From Caldichromatium japonicum (GTDB lineage: Bacteria > Pseudomonadota > Gammaproteobacteria > Chromatiales > Chromatiaceae): a stretch of DNA of 64,000 nucleotides. The notes beneath the pieces were generated by a model, which was not told where the DNA came from, made no database searches, and saw only the letters and a list, made by a program, of their open reading frames with translations. Position 1 is the first letter of the stretch. Each line of letters begins with the position of its first letter. The stretch lies in contig NZ_CP048029.1 of NCBI RefSeq assembly GCF_011290485.1, forward strand, positions 1,657,155-1,721,154, given 5' to 3'. The position numbers and the translations under genes were made by a program. Positions 21,150 through 30,810 of the stretch are shown here, piece after piece.

Positions 21150-22937
21150 ATGCGATGCACCCTTTCCTGGATGTCCAATTGTTGCTTTGCTTCCATGCCA
21201 GGCGGTTGCGTGGCCGCTGGGCCTTTGGGCGTATTGATCCTAGACGCTGACTTTCGGGTCCGCTTCGCCGAGGGCCAGCTCCCGGAGGTGTTCGGCTGGT
21301 TCCCGTCTGCTCTCCTCGGCCGAGCGCTGAGCGATCTCCTAGACGGGCAGACGGCCTGCGCCATCGCCGAGCGGCTGCGGTCGAATCCAGAGGCAGGCCT
21401 GCATGTCTCGCTTCCTCTGGCCGGGGCCGGTCAGGGGTTCGAGGCATTGGCGATCTTCCATCCGCTTGCTGGACCTTCAGCCGAAACTGGTTGGCTGCTT
21501 GCGCTCTGTCCGCCGGGCATGGAAAAGCCAGCACCCGAGCTGGACAGATCTGCACCTGTCAGCCATCCCCTCGCGCAGGGGCTCTCTGAATATGCCACCT
21601 TCATACTCAAGGCTCTCCCCGATCCGGTTGCCCTGTTGGACCGCGGCTGCAGGTTGCTGGCTGCCAATCCGCCCTTTCTCGCCCTGATCGGCGCCACTCC
21701 CCCGCGGTGTTTCGGTCAGCCCTTGGTGGCGCTTGGCCTCGATCCGGCCCTGATCAGCCTGATCTACCGCCATCTCAGTCGCTGTCTGGATGAGGGTGAG
21801 ACGGCGCTTGGAGAGTTCAGCCGGGTCAGTCCCGAGGGTCACCGCCACGACTACCAGGTCAGGCTCGCCCCCTATGGAGGCGATGAAGGACCGGCATCCG
21901 GGTTGACCCTCGTCATCCAGGAGGTCAGCCTCCTGCGTCAAGCCGAGCAGCGGCTCTCCCAGGCAGAGGCGGTGTATGCGACAACTGCTGAAGGCCTCTT
22001 GATCACGGATGCCCAGGGGATTGCGATCACGGTCAATCCCGCATTCACCCGGATCACTGGTTATGCCGAATCCGAGATCCTGGGACAAAGGCCCTATCTA
22101 CTCAATGCCCAATGGCACACGCGTGCCTTCTTCATCCGACTCTGGCGGCACCTGCGCAAACGGGGCAGCTGGCAGGGTGAGGTCTGGAGCCGGCGCAAGG
22201 ACGGCGAGATCTACCGCCAGCGTCTCAGCATCCGCCGCGTCCTCGACCGACAGGGGCGAGTGAGCAGTTTCGTTGTGGTCTTAGCAGAACGCACCTCAGC
22301 TAGCCCCGGGCTGCGCTCTTTTGAATCACTGATCCATTATGACGCCCTGACCCGCCTGCCCAATCGCGTGCTATTTGAGCTACGCCTAGAGCATGCCCTT
22401 GCCCAACAGTCCCGGCATGGGTCAGCGCTTGCTGTCTTGATCATCGATCTCGATCATTTCTCCCATATCAACACCAGCCTCGGCTATCGGATCGGGGACG
22501 AGCTCTTGCGGGTGACCGCCCTCAGACTGCGCGAGGCCATCCATCCCTCCAATACCCTGGCGCGTCTGCATGCCGACCGCTTTGCCCTCCTGCTCGAAGG
22601 GCTCGGCGCACCCGAGGAGACGACCCAGGTCGCCAATCAACTCCGGGCCTTGATGTCCGAACCGATCTGGGTCCGCGGGCATGAGCTGCATGTCAGCCTG
22701 AGCATCGGCATCGCGCTGCTGGCTGACCCAGGCGAGGACGCCCCTGAGCTGATGCTCAAAGCGGAGTTGGCCCTAAGACAGGCCAAGCGTCAAGGGCGCA
22801 ATGGCATCTATCTCATGCTCAATCCTGCAGCAGCAGTCGATCCCAAACAGCGGAGGTGGATCGCGCGGTTACACGGTTACAGATGGCCCTTGAGCGCTCA
22901 GAGATCCAGGTCCGCTATAGCCCGGGCTGCGACATAA
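21150..22937 (+). CDS. PAS-GGDEF protein, degenerate GGDEF, frame broken before its EAL domain
   Basis: Three PAS-like regions are visible (about residues 25-110, 145-250 and 270-390; the last with LLITDAQGIAITVNPAFTRITGY). A GGDEF domain follows from HYDALTRLPNRVLFELRL. Where GGDEF should be, the sequence reads LHADRFALLLEG, so diguanylate cyclase activity is unlikely. The frame runs off after NPAAAVDPKQRR, while the EAL domain continues in the +2 frame from 22856. The start is uncertain: no clear ribosome-binding site, and ATG at 21195 (MPGGCVAAG) is an alternative. Likely a cyclic-di-GMP receptor or decayed enzyme. Confidence 0.75.
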   Translation: MRCTLSWMSNCCFASMPGGCVAAGPLGVLILDADFRVRFAEGQLPEVFGWFPSALLGRALSDLLDGQTACAIAERLRSNPEAGLHVSLPLAGAGQGFEALAIFHPLAGPSAETGWLLALCPPGMEKPAPELDRSAPVSHPLAQGLSEYATFILKALPDPVALLDRGCRLLAANPPFLALIGATPPRCFGQPLVALGLDPALISLIYRHLSRCLDEGETALGEFSRVSPEGHRHDYQVRLAPYGGDEGPASGLTLVIQEVSLLRQAEQRLSQAEAVYATTAEGLLITDAQGIAITVNPAFTRITGYAESEILGQRPYLLNAQWHTRAFFIRLWRHLRKRGSWQGEVWSRRKDGEIYRQRLSIRRVLDRQGRVSSFVVVLAERTSASPGLRSFESLIHYDALTRLPNRVLFELRLEHALAQQSRHGSALAVLIIDLDHFSHINTSLGYRIGDELLRVTALRLREAIHPSNTLARLHADRFALLLEGLGAPEETTQVANQLRALMSEPIWVRGHELHVSLSIGIALLADPGEDAPELMLKAELALRQAKRQGRNGIYLMLNPAAAVDPKQRRWIARLHGYRWPLSAQRSRSAIARAAT

Positions 22938-23629
22938 GTATTGGACGCGCCGACGTCATCGAGGCAGGGCTCTACTGGGCGCCAGTGGATCTGGGACTGG
23001 TGAGCGCTGAACGGTTGTGGTCACTGGCCGAGGAAGGCGGTCTAATCCTCGAGGTCGGGGAGCTGTTGCTGGCCGAATCTTGTCGTCAGTATGCCCGCTG
23101 GATCGATCAGGGTCTGGCGCCCGAACGCCTGGTGATCGCAGTCAGCGGCGCCCAGTGTCTGTTCGGGGATCTATTGAGATCGGTCGAACGTCGGCTTGCA
23201 GCTTATCCGACATTGAACAAACGCCTTGACCTTGCGTTTAGCGAGCGCCTGCTTGTCAGACATCGCGAGACCCTCGCTGCCCTCTTTCAGGGGCTCAATG
23301 CGCTCGCAGTCGGGGTCTGGATCACTGATGCTGGGCTCGGCTGGACCTCCCCTTCCCTGTTGCAGCATCTGCCAATCCGTGCGCTCAGGATCCATGCGAG
23401 CTTCATCGAGGGCCTGTCGTATGCCGCCCATGAAATGGCCGTGGTCGAGGCCCTGATCGTCATGGCCCAGGCGCTGGAGATCGAGATCCGTGCCGACGGG
23501 GTGCGGACCCTCGAACAGCGCTATAAGCTCCTCGAGCTCGGCTGCCTAAAGGCCCAGGGCGAACTCTTCGGCGAGGCCATGCCTGCAGCTGACTTTGAGG
23601 TATGGCTGAATCAGCGAGTCAACCCCTAG
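22856..23629 (+). CDS. Degenerate EAL domain, continuation of the preceding gene in another frame
   Basis: 257 residues with the EAL fold outline but altered active site: ADVIEAGLYWAP in place of the EALLRW region, ITDAGLGWTSPSLLQHLP in place of DDFGTGYSSL, and RADGVRTLEQR in place of AEGVET. It ends with a QGELFGEAMPA-like tail. It overlaps the PAS-GGDEF frame by 82 bases. A GTG at 22856 overlaps a GGAGG, so separate translation is conceivable. A simple frameshift near 22850 joining both into one PAS-GGDEF-EAL protein is the likelier history. Confidence 0.7.
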   Translation: MDRAVTRLQMALERSEIQVRYSPGCDISIGRADVIEAGLYWAPVDLGLVSAERLWSLAEEGGLILEVGELLLAESCRQYARWIDQGLAPERLVIAVSGAQCLFGDLLRSVERRLAAYPTLNKRLDLAFSERLLVRHRETLAALFQGLNALAVGVWITDAGLGWTSPSLLQHLPIRALRIHASFIEGLSYAAHEMAVVEALIVMAQALEIEIRADGVRTLEQRYKLLELGCLKAQGELFGEAMPAADFEVWLNQRVNP

Positions 23630-23702
23630 GATGCGCACTGCGTACCCTCGACCCCTTTTGCAGAAAGCTCAAAGCAGTAGGATAGACGCTGCATACCCTA
23701 CC
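23627..23702. repeat. Two GTACCCT-type intergenic palindrome units
   Basis: AGGATGCGCACTGCGTACCCT at about 23630 and AGGATAGACGCTGCATACCCT at about 23682 are two similar imperfect palindromes in the gap after the EAL gene. They resemble those at 6002 and 17642. Confidence 0.55.
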
Positions 23703-23712
23703 CCTGCAAATA

Positions 23713-23725
23713 AAAGCGCCGCTTT
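23713..23725 (-). terminator. Weak terminator-like hairpin after flgL
   Basis: On the minus strand AAAGC-GGC-GCTTT is followed by TATTT, 4 bases beyond the flgL stop. The stem is only 5 bp, so this is tentative. Confidence 0.35.
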
Positions 23726-23729
23726 AGCT

Positions 23730-25007
23730 TTATAGGAAATCGAACAGAGACATGCGGCTAGTCTGGACATAGGTCTGCTGCGCCGCCTTGAATACCACCT
23801 GCTGGAGCTCGAAACGGCTGACCGCCTCGGCATAATCCAGGTCCTGGATGTCAGATAGGGTACTATTAAGATCGACCAGGCGCTCGTCATTGAGCTCACT
23901 ATGCATGTCGATGGCGCTGAGCCTGAGCCCCACTGAGGTGCGTACCTCATTGATGCGCTCAAGCCCTGCGTCGAGATTGCGCAGGGCGATGCTGGTGGCG
24001 CGCGACAATTGCTCGCGCCCCTGCCCATCGGTCACCGGGGTCTCGAGTGCCTTGGCGATGTCGTCTAGGGTCTGAAAGACGCTGACCTGAGGGATGGGAC
24101 GTGAGAGGATCTCATCGCCATCCGCCGGCAGGGTCGGCGGGATGGTATCCGGGAGCAGCAGGGTCACTCGCCGCCCGGCGAACTCGATCGGCTGATTGGG
24201 GATGAAGGGCCCACCGATCACCTTCCCCTGATCATCCTTGAAGGCATTGCCATCCAGATCCAGCACCCGATACATCAGGGTCCCCCCCTGATCCTGGAAC
24301 TGGATACGGAAGGTCTTGCCGGCATTGTTGAGCGCCCCTTGCAGGTTAGCGATCTCGTTTTTGAGCTCGACATTCGGCACCCCGTTGAGGCTGTTGCCAG
24401 GGCGAAAGACCGCCTCGGTCAGAAGACCACTGCGTTCCGGGATCTCCATGAAAACATGGGCGCCCGTATCCCCGATGGCGATACGCCGGTTGGTGCTTAG
24501 ATCGACCTCGCGCACCGCTCCAGGGCCCGTAGCCCCGACATAGATCACCTGACCATCATCGCCCATCCGGAAGGGCTGGGTGTCCGAGCGGGTGCCGGCG
24601 AATAGATATTCATCGTTGGCATCGCGGCTGTTGGCAAGCCCTAAGAGGTCCTCGCGCAGCTTGCGGATCTCGGCTGCCATATAACGGCGGTTTTCGGTGT
24701 TGTAGGTGTCGTTGTTGCCGGCGACGATCAGCTCGCGCGCCCGCTGGAACAGATTGCCGACTGCCACCAACTGGGACTCCTCGTATTCGAGCCTGGGACG
24801 TGCAAGATCGGCATTGCGCTGGTATTGCTCGGTGTTTTTGATCGCCGCATTGAAATAGACCACCTGGGTTGCACCGCCCGGGTCGTCCGCAGGGGTAAGG
24901 ATCCGCCGGCCAGTAGCCATCTGGAGCCCCGTCTTGTTGAGCTTGGACTGCGCATCCTGGATGGCCGAGACGCCTGACTGAAAGATCTGGTTGGTCGAGA
25001 TGCGCAT
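23730..25007 (-). CDS. flgL: Flagellar hook-associated protein 3 (hook-filament junction)
   Basis: 425 residues. It starts MRISTNQIFQSGVSAIQDAQ and ends with the flagellin-like helix EAVSRFELQQVVFKAAQQTY, giving the paired coiled ends typical of FlgL. GGAGGTGAAGCACG precedes the ATG, a strong ribosome-binding site. Last gene of the flgBCDEFGHIJKL run, 21 bases after flgK. Confidence 0.95.
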   Translation of the reverse strand: MRISTNQIFQSGVSAIQDAQSKLNKTGLQMATGRRILTPADDPGGATQVVYFNAAIKNTEQYQRNADLARPRLEYEESQLVAVGNLFQRARELIVAGNNDTYNTENRRYMAAEIRKLREDLLGLANSRDANDEYLFAGTRSDTQPFRMGDDGQVIYVGATGPGAVREVDLSTNRRIAIGDTGAHVFMEIPERSGLLTEAVFRPGNSLNGVPNVELKNEIANLQGALNNAGKTFRIQFQDQGGTLMYRVLDLDGNAFKDDQGKVIGGPFIPNQPIEFAGRRVTLLLPDTIPPTLPADGDEILSRPIPQVSVFQTLDDIAKALETPVTDGQGREQLSRATSIALRNLDAGLERINEVRTSVGLRLSAIDMHSELNDERLVDLNSTLSDIQDLDYAEAVSRFELQQVVFKAAQQTYVQTSRMSLFDFL

Positions 25008-25028
25008 CGTGCTTCACCTCCCGCTTGC

Positions 25029-27167
25029 TTAACGGCGCACTGCGCTCAGCAAGGCATCGAACATGGCATTCGAGGTCGCGATGATCTGGGACGCCGCGCG
25101 ATAGGCTTGCTGGAAACGCAGCATGTTTGCGGCCTCCTCGTCGAGATTGACGCCAGAGACCGCCTCGCGCTGCTGCTGGGCCGAGGCAAGCAGGACATTG
25201 GCCGCATCGCGGCTGACCTGAGCCCTACGGGTCAGGGTCCCGACATCGGCGACCAGGGTGCTATAGCCGCCCTGGAGGGTCGTCTGGCGCTCGATCAGTT
25301 TCTCATCTCGGATACTGGCCATCATGAGCATGTTGCGGTTGTCGCCCGGACGGTTTTTGTTGAGCTCAACCGTATAGAGATCGCCTGGTGCAGGGGTGCC
25401 GCGCAGGTCCAGCTCCCAGCCCGGACCGACGATGGTGGCCACCCGCGGCGGGGTCTCGGCGGAGACGGCGGTGATATTGAGATCGAGCACCGCGCCCTCA
25501 TTGGGTTGGCCATCGATCTTAAGCTCCCAGCCGTTATAACGGATGATCGTGGTGCCGTTTGGATCGAGCGGGAAACGCTCCTCGCCGATCATGAAATGAT
25601 TGCGCGTCGCATCGAAGGTGATGCTGACAGGTGTGATGAGGTTTGGGTCCTTGGGGTCTAGAACCTTAAATGACTTCACCGTCGCCGATCCTGCATCCGC
25701 GCCATAGGCAAGGGTGAGCACATCAAAACCATCACCCGCAGTATTGCCGACCACAGCCGCCGGCAGATAGGTCTCGGGTGTTGGAGGGTCCTCGCTCATC
25801 CGCAGTGCCATCAGACGTGCTGTCCCTAGATTGCGCGCCTCCGCTAAGGCGCCCGAGGTAGCAGCGAGTTTCACCGGGTCGTCCATGGTGACCCTAAGCT
25901 GACTTGCGGCAAAGCGGGTCGGTTGGATCAGCCAGTTATCATTGCGTTCCGCCCCCCCGAGGGCGCTGATATCAATGTACATCCCATCGGCGACCAGGAC
26001 ATTTGGATCATCGGGATGTGGCTCCAGGGCAACGGGGGTATTATCGGGCAGACGAGTGAGCTGAAATTCGGTTCCGTTATAACGCAGCCGATAATCGCTC
26101 GGGGTCAGTTCGTGAACATCGCCGATGGTCACGGTCGGGATTGCATCCGTGCTGTTCTTGAGCCCTGCATGCACCGTGACCTCGGGCAATTTAAAGATGT
26201 CCGTCCCCAGCTCACCGTTGAGATCCAGCCCCAGGCGGTTCTGTTCGTTGAAGCGGGTAGCGAGATTGAGCCCGATCAAGCCGATCTCGTTTTGCGCCCG
26301 GTCGAGCACACCGCTGCGGGTCTCTAAAAGCCCACCGATCTTGCCGCCGGTCATGAAGCGGGTGATGTTGATCGGCTCATCGGCACGCAGGGTCTTCAAA
26401 CCGATATCGGGGTTATATGGATCGGCGGAAAGATTGGCGAGGACGAGCTCATTGTTATTGCCGCCGACTACCAGGGCTTGCCCCGTCCCAATGAAGAGAT
26501 TGATCGCCCCGTCGTCCTGGGTCGTGGTCGTGACATCGATCTGCTCGGCGATCTTGCGGATCAAGAGGTCGCGCTGATCGAGCAGGTCATTGGGCGGAGA
26601 GCCTGCGGTCGAGCGGGCGAGGATCTCTTTATTGAGCGTGGCGACCCCCTTGGCATATTGATTGACTGCATCGACTGCGTCCTTGAGCTGACTGTTGACG
26701 ATCTGGCGCTGCTCATCGAGGCGCTTGTTGATCCGGTCCAGCCGCCCAACCAGGGTGTGGGATTCGTTGAGCATGACCATGCGCGCGGGCAGGGTGCTCG
26801 GGTCATTGGCAACATCCTGGACGGCGGCAAAGAGGTTCTCCAAGGTCGGTGCCAGCCCGGTACTGCGGTCGGCGAGCAGGTTATCTACCCGCTCGGCGAA
26901 ATCGGCGCGCGCCGTCGCCTGGGCGCTATCGCTCATGCTGGTGCGTAACTGGGTATCGATCCAGGCATCATGCAAACGGCGGATGCCATCGATCCGCACC
27001 CCCTGCCCCAGATAGCCGCTGCCCAGACGCTGCGGCATATTGGCGGTGAAATCGACCCGCTGGCGGCTGTATCCCTCGGTCGCTGCATTGGCGACGTTGT
27101 GGCTGGTGGTCGCCAGGGCGCGCTGAAAGGCCAACAGGCCCGTGATTCCCGTCCCCAAGACGCTCAT
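25029..27167 (-). CDS. flgK: Flagellar hook-associated protein 1
   Basis: 712 residues, at the long end for FlgK. The N-terminus has ALATTSHNVANAATEGYSRQRVDF, the C-terminus VSGVNLDEEAANMLRFQQAYRAASQII; these helices pack in the D0/D1 core, and a long variable middle forms outer domains. AGGAGGGGAT lies directly before the ATG. It links hook to filament with FlgL. Confidence 0.95.
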   Translation of the reverse strand: MSVLGTGITGLLAFQRALATTSHNVANAATEGYSRQRVDFTANMPQRLGSGYLGQGVRIDGIRRLHDAWIDTQLRTSMSDSAQATARADFAERVDNLLADRSTGLAPTLENLFAAVQDVANDPSTLPARMVMLNESHTLVGRLDRINKRLDEQRQIVNSQLKDAVDAVNQYAKGVATLNKEILARSTAGSPPNDLLDQRDLLIRKIAEQIDVTTTTQDDGAINLFIGTGQALVVGGNNNELVLANLSADPYNPDIGLKTLRADEPINITRFMTGGKIGGLLETRSGVLDRAQNEIGLIGLNLATRFNEQNRLGLDLNGELGTDIFKLPEVTVHAGLKNSTDAIPTVTIGDVHELTPSDYRLRYNGTEFQLTRLPDNTPVALEPHPDDPNVLVADGMYIDISALGGAERNDNWLIQPTRFAASQLRVTMDDPVKLAATSGALAEARNLGTARLMALRMSEDPPTPETYLPAAVVGNTAGDGFDVLTLAYGADAGSATVKSFKVLDPKDPNLITPVSITFDATRNHFMIGEERFPLDPNGTTIIRYNGWELKIDGQPNEGAVLDLNITAVSAETPPRVATIVGPGWELDLRGTPAPGDLYTVELNKNRPGDNRNMLMMASIRDEKLIERQTTLQGGYSTLVADVGTLTRRAQVSRDAANVLLASAQQQREAVSGVNLDEEAANMLRFQQAYRAASQIIATSNAMFDALLSAVRR

Positions 27168-27185
27168 ATCCCCTCCTGCCTGCGG

Positions 27186-28340
27186 CTAGCCTTTGGTTGA
27201 ATCATCGGCTTGGAGCGCCGAAACTTGAGGCGACTGGCCGGATGGCTGTAGTGATCCAGCACCTCCTGCACCGGTACGCGCCTGGCCAGCTTGGTTGCTG
27301 GTCCCTTCATTGGGCGAATCGCCGGCTGCGCCTATTGCCAATACCCGATTGCGTAGGCTCAAGACCTTGTCTGCATAGCGGGGGTCGGTCGCATAGCCGG
27401 CCCTTTGTAGGCCGCGGATGAATGACTCGGCCGTATCGCTTTGCAGTGCCTCGCGATAACGCGGATTGCACTTGAGAAAGGCGACATAATCGATGAAGGA
27501 TTCAGCCGGATTGTCATAGGCGCGGAAACGCGCCTGTTCGCGCCGTGCCACCCCATCGCGGTATTCGAGTGTGCCCACGGTGACGCTGTCACCCTGCCAA
27601 CTGCGGTCGGCCTTGATCCCGAAGAGATTAAAGCTGCTACGCCCATCGGCACGGCGCGGGATCGATCGCCCCCAGCCGGTCTCAAGCGCGCTTTGGGCCA
27701 AGAGCACGCTGGTGTCCATCCCCAAGACCGTTGCGGCCTGTTGGGCATAGGGTTTGAGATAGGCGACGAACTCTTCGGCGTTACGCGGCGGCCAGCGTCC
27801 CCCGAGATCACCGCTGCCGGTGGCAGGTTCCATGGCACCCGTGTCGGTGGCTTGACTCAGCGCAGTCTGGAATGTCCCTGGCACCGAGGTATCAGGTGCA
27901 GGCGGCTGCTGGGCAGGTACGCGCATGCCCAAGGATTTGAGCCAAGGGATGCGCTCAGGGACGACCAGGGCGCTCGCCTCGCGCCCCCCTGGCTTCGCCT
28001 CCTTGTTGCGGGGGGCCAATTGACGCAGCAGTGCCTTGCGAATACCCAGGCCGTCGCCTTGGCTGATCAGGGCGGCGATCTGCTGGTCATAGAGGTCCTG
28101 ATAAAGCTGGGTATAGGCCGAATCAAACAGGCCATCGCTCAAGGCTGCCGAACGCATCTGTTTGAGCATCTGGCCGATCAGGAGCGATTCAAAGGCGCGG
28201 GCAGCAGCATCCAGGGCCGCCTCGCTGTCGCCCGAGCGCGCCAGCCTGGACAGCCCCTGATAGGCAGTCGGGTCGGCGGCCAGGCCGCTGAGCAGCGTCT
28301 GTCCGCCTGTCAGTCCCAAGGTGGTGTTCGTCGGGATCAT
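27186..28340 (-). CDS. flgJ: Flagellar rod assembly protein / peptidoglycan hydrolase FlgJ
   Basis: 384 residues. An N-terminal rod-binding domain (about 35-125; FESLLIGQMLKQMRSAALSD) is followed by a linker and a GH73 glucosaminidase domain (about 185-335) with the catalytic glutamate in AQSALETGWG and SFNLFGIKADRSW. A Gly/Ser-rich tail follows. It opens the murein for rod passage. Three bases separate it from flgI. Confidence 0.94.
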   Translation of the reverse strand: MIPTNTTLGLTGGQTLLSGLAADPTAYQGLSRLARSGDSEAALDAAARAFESLLIGQMLKQMRSAALSDGLFDSAYTQLYQDLYDQQIAALISQGDGLGIRKALLRQLAPRNKEAKPGGREASALVVPERIPWLKSLGMRVPAQQPPAPDTSVPGTFQTALSQATDTGAMEPATGSGDLGGRWPPRNAEEFVAYLKPYAQQAATVLGMDTSVLLAQSALETGWGRSIPRRADGRSSFNLFGIKADRSWQGDSVTVGTLEYRDGVARREQARFRAYDNPAESFIDYVAFLKCNPRYREALQSDTAESFIRGLQRAGYATDPRYADKVLSLRNRVLAIGAAGDSPNEGTSNQAGQARTGAGGAGSLQPSGQSPQVSALQADDSTKG

Positions 28341-28343
28341 GGG

Positions 28344-29585
28344 CTAGATCACGACCAGCTCGGCGCGCAAGGCCCCTGCCTCGCGCAATGCCTCGAGGAT
28401 GGAGACCAAGTCACTGGGCGCTGCGCCCACCTCATTGACCGCCTGGACGATGTCGCCGAGCTTGGTGCCGGGGGCAAAGAGGAACATCCGATTTTTATCC
28501 TGCTTGACCTCGATATTGCTTTGCGGAACGGCTGCGGTCTGGCCGCGCGAGAGCGCACCTGGCTGCGAGACCGCTGGATTTTCGCTGATGGTGACGGTCA
28601 GACTGCCGTGGGTGACCGCTGCCGGGCGCACCGTGACCCCAGCCCCCATGACCACGGTCCCAGTACGCGCATTGATGACTACCCGTGCCGGCGGCTCCGC
28701 CGCCTCCAGGGTGAGATTTTCCAGCATGGAGACAAAGGTCACGCGCTGATTGGGATCGCGCGGGGCGCGGACCTGGACCGAGGCGCCATCGACTGCCTGG
28801 GCGAGGTCATCGCCGAAGCTGGCATTGATCACATCGGCCATACGATAGGCCGTGGTGAAATCGGGGCGATGCAGATTGAGCGTCAGGGTCTCGCCTTGAT
28901 TGAAACTGGTCGGGACCTCGCGCTCGACGGTGGCACCGTTCTGTACCCGCCCGACGCTTGGGATATTGACCGTAACCTTGCTACCATCAGCGCCGCCCAC
29001 CCCCAGACCGCTCACCGTCAGATTGCCCTGGGCGATGGCGTAGATCTGGCCGTCTGCGCCCTTGAGCGGGGTCATCAGAAGTGTCCCGCCGCGCAGACTC
29101 TTGGCGTTTCCCAGCGATGAGACCGTAACGTCCAGACGCTGACCAGGCTTGGCAAAAGGCGGCAATTCGGCCGTGACCATGACCGCCGCCATATTCTTGG
29201 TCTGGGGATTGACGCCCTCGGGCAGGGTAACTCCCAATTGGTTGAGCATGTTCTTGAGGCTCTGGCTGCTGAAGGGCGCCTGGGTGGTCTGATCGCCCGT
29301 GCCGTCCAGACCGACCACCAGGCCATAGCCGATCAATTGGTTATCCCGCACCCCGCCGATGCTGGCCAGGTCCTTGATCCGCTCGACCCCACCGCTGTTC
29401 CAGTTACCATATTGGTCTTTCATCTCCTCGGCGGACTGGGCATGGCTGGCCAGCGGTAGCGCAAGCAGCAAGACCGCCACCAGACCAGCCGTAAGTAGGG
29501 AGCAGTTAGCAGTATGCCAGCGCTCAGCTTGCAGGGATTGGGGGTCTGCAGCACAAGCCCCCGCGGCAATGATCCTATACGCCAT
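28344..29585 (-). CDS. flgI: Flagellar P-ring protein FlgI
   Basis: P-ring subunit in the periplasm around the rod. The conserved start of the mature region is [20 protein letters not shown] and [15 protein letters not shown] follows; it ends with the usual [19 protein letters not shown]. The signal peptide core ([21 protein letters not shown]) comes after about 30 extra residues ([17 protein letters not shown]...), longer than usual. The ATG at 29585 lies 13 bases from the IS607 scar, so the true start may be internal or the extension may derive from the rearrangement. Confidence 0.92.
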   Translation of the reverse strand: MAYRIIAAGACAADPQSLQAERWHTANCSLLTAGLVAVLLLALPLASHAQSAEEMKDQYGNWNSGGVERIKDLASIGGVRDNQLIGYGLVVGLDGTGDQTTQAPFSSQSLKNMLNQLGVTLPEGVNPQTKNMAAVMVTAELPPFAKPGQRLDVTVSSLGNAKSLRGGTLLMTPLKGADGQIYAIAQGNLTVSGLGVGGADGSKVTVNIPSVGRVQNGATVEREVPTSFNQGETLTLNLHRPDFTTAYRMADVINASFGDDLAQAVDGASVQVRAPRDPNQRVTFVSMLENLTLEAAEPPARVVINARTGTVVMGAGVTVRPAAVTHGSLTVTISENPAVSQPGALSRGQTAAVPQSNIEVKQDKNRMFLFAPGTKLGDIVQAVNEVGAAPSDLVSILEALREAGALRAELVVI

Positions 29586-29598
29586 GAGATACCTGCTC

Positions 29599-30424
29599 TC
29601 AAGTCAAGTAAAGTGCGCAAACAGGCGCACTGTGCTCTTCCTGCCCCGAATGCGGAGCGCATTCGTCTCTGACAGGCGTGACTTTCCCGACTGCGGCAGA
29701 GACCCTCTCTGCTGTAGCGCCGCCGTTACCGGACGGACTCGCCACGGGTAGGGCAGTTGCGGTTGCCAGCCGTTTGAGATTGAGCGCGGCATTGATGTCC
29801 CGATCATGGCGCGTGCCGCATTGAGGACACGTCCATTCCCGATCCTTCAACGCCAACATCTCATTCTCCCAACCACAGACCGAACACAGGCGGCTGCTCG
29901 GATCCCAGCGATCAGCTAAAACCAACCAGACGCCGTAGCATTTCCCCTTGTATTCCATCTGCAAGCAGAACATGCCAAAGCCCAGGTCGCTGATGGCGCG
30001 GGCAAGCCGTTCGTTCGCCAGCATGCCCTTGACGTTCAAATCCTCAATCACCACCCCTTGGTTTTCGCGGCAGAGCCGGGTCGTGAGCTTATGTGTGAAG
30101 TCCGCTCGGACATTGTGCAGCCTTGCCAACATCGCAGAGGATTTCCTTCGATTCTTCAAGATCGGAAGCCTTGTGCCTTTTGGCAGTCTGGCACTTGGCG
30201 CAAACCCAGCCCCGACCTTGGCCGCCTCAACCTTGCAAGAAAGGCGTCTGCCTCGAATCCTGAGACAACGAAGCGCAGAGGAGATTCAACAGACTCGCCA
30301 TTGGAAAGCCTGGCCGCCGCCTCAACGCCCAGGTCAACACCAGTCGTTTCATGCGCCTGCGATAGAACGCAGCATCGACCACTTCAACCTGAATGGCGAC
30401 GAACCTGCGATCCGCAGTACGCAA
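29599..30424 (-). pseudogene. TnpB (OrfB/Cas12-like RuvC protein) remnant
   Basis: The RuvC-I motif GVDLGVEAAARLSNGE lies near 30290-30341 in one frame. A frameshift later the sequence continues KNRRKSSAMLARLHNVRADF, VVIEDLNVKGML (RuvC-II Glu), the zinc finger CSVCGW...CPQCG and the RuvC-III segment HDRDINAALNLKRLA. The N-terminal domain is largely missing. A basic/polar tail ends at 29599. Not functional as read. Confidence 0.82.
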
Positions 30425-30736
30425 ACTTGCGCTTAAAGTTCAGGCCGCCGCCGATTTCCTCAACGAACTCGACATTCGACAAGCCTTTCGCCACATCAAA
30501 CTCTTCCAACACCTTGCGCTGGTCGGCGAGGTCTGGCTTCTGCGCAGCACTGGATACGCGACAGTAGGCATCAATCCGCATTGGCTCTGATACCTTACTG
30601 CGCAAGCCAATCAACTCGCGGATTTGTGCCTCGCGACTGTTCGCGCCACCAGGATCAAACCCCCTTCGCGCTCCCAGCGTTGCAAGGTCTTGACCAAGAC
30701 GCCAAGCCGCTTCGCCGCCTTGCCTGTGCCCATCAT
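30384..30736 (-). pseudogene. IS607-type serine recombinase TnpA remnant
   Basis: From the ATG at 30736 a MerR-like helix-turn-helix is readable (GKAAKRLGVLVKTLQRWEREG). After a frameshift the resolvase domain begins: MRIDAYCRVSSAAQKPDLADQ with the catalytic-serine motif RVSS, then FVEEIGGGLNFKRKF. Homology stops there; about half of the catalytic domain is missing. Confidence 0.8.
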
Positions 30737-30810
30737 CGCGCTTTCCATGTGGAAAATTATCCACTATCACGCACAGCTTGTAATACTAGGGTTGTCTCCG
30801 CCTCATTGGC

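Larger units (their letters stand above)
29599..30770 (-). mobile_element. Decayed IS607-type element between flgH and flgI
   Basis: Holds remnants of a serine-recombinase tnpA followed by tnpB, both on the minus strand, the order and content of IS607-family elements. The junction between them has lost the 3' half of tnpA and the 5' half of tnpB, and both genes are frameshifted. No terminal repeats are expected for this family. The flagellar genes on both sides are complete. Confidence 0.8.

Noticed and set aside
22840..22870. Programmed ribosomal frameshift joining GGDEF and EAL
   Set aside because: No classic slippery heptamer or downstream pseudoknot is visible; an ordinary indel explains it equally well.
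27441..29120. A plus-strand open frame of 559 codons opposite flgJ and flgI
   Set aside because: It is antisense to two well-recognised genes, its product has no domain, and its openness is explained by GC-biased third positions of the real genes.
29599..30424. TnpB remnant considered as an active RNA-guided nuclease with guide RNA
   Set aside because: The N-terminal domain is missing and the RuvC parts lie in different frames, so no functional nuclease can be made.
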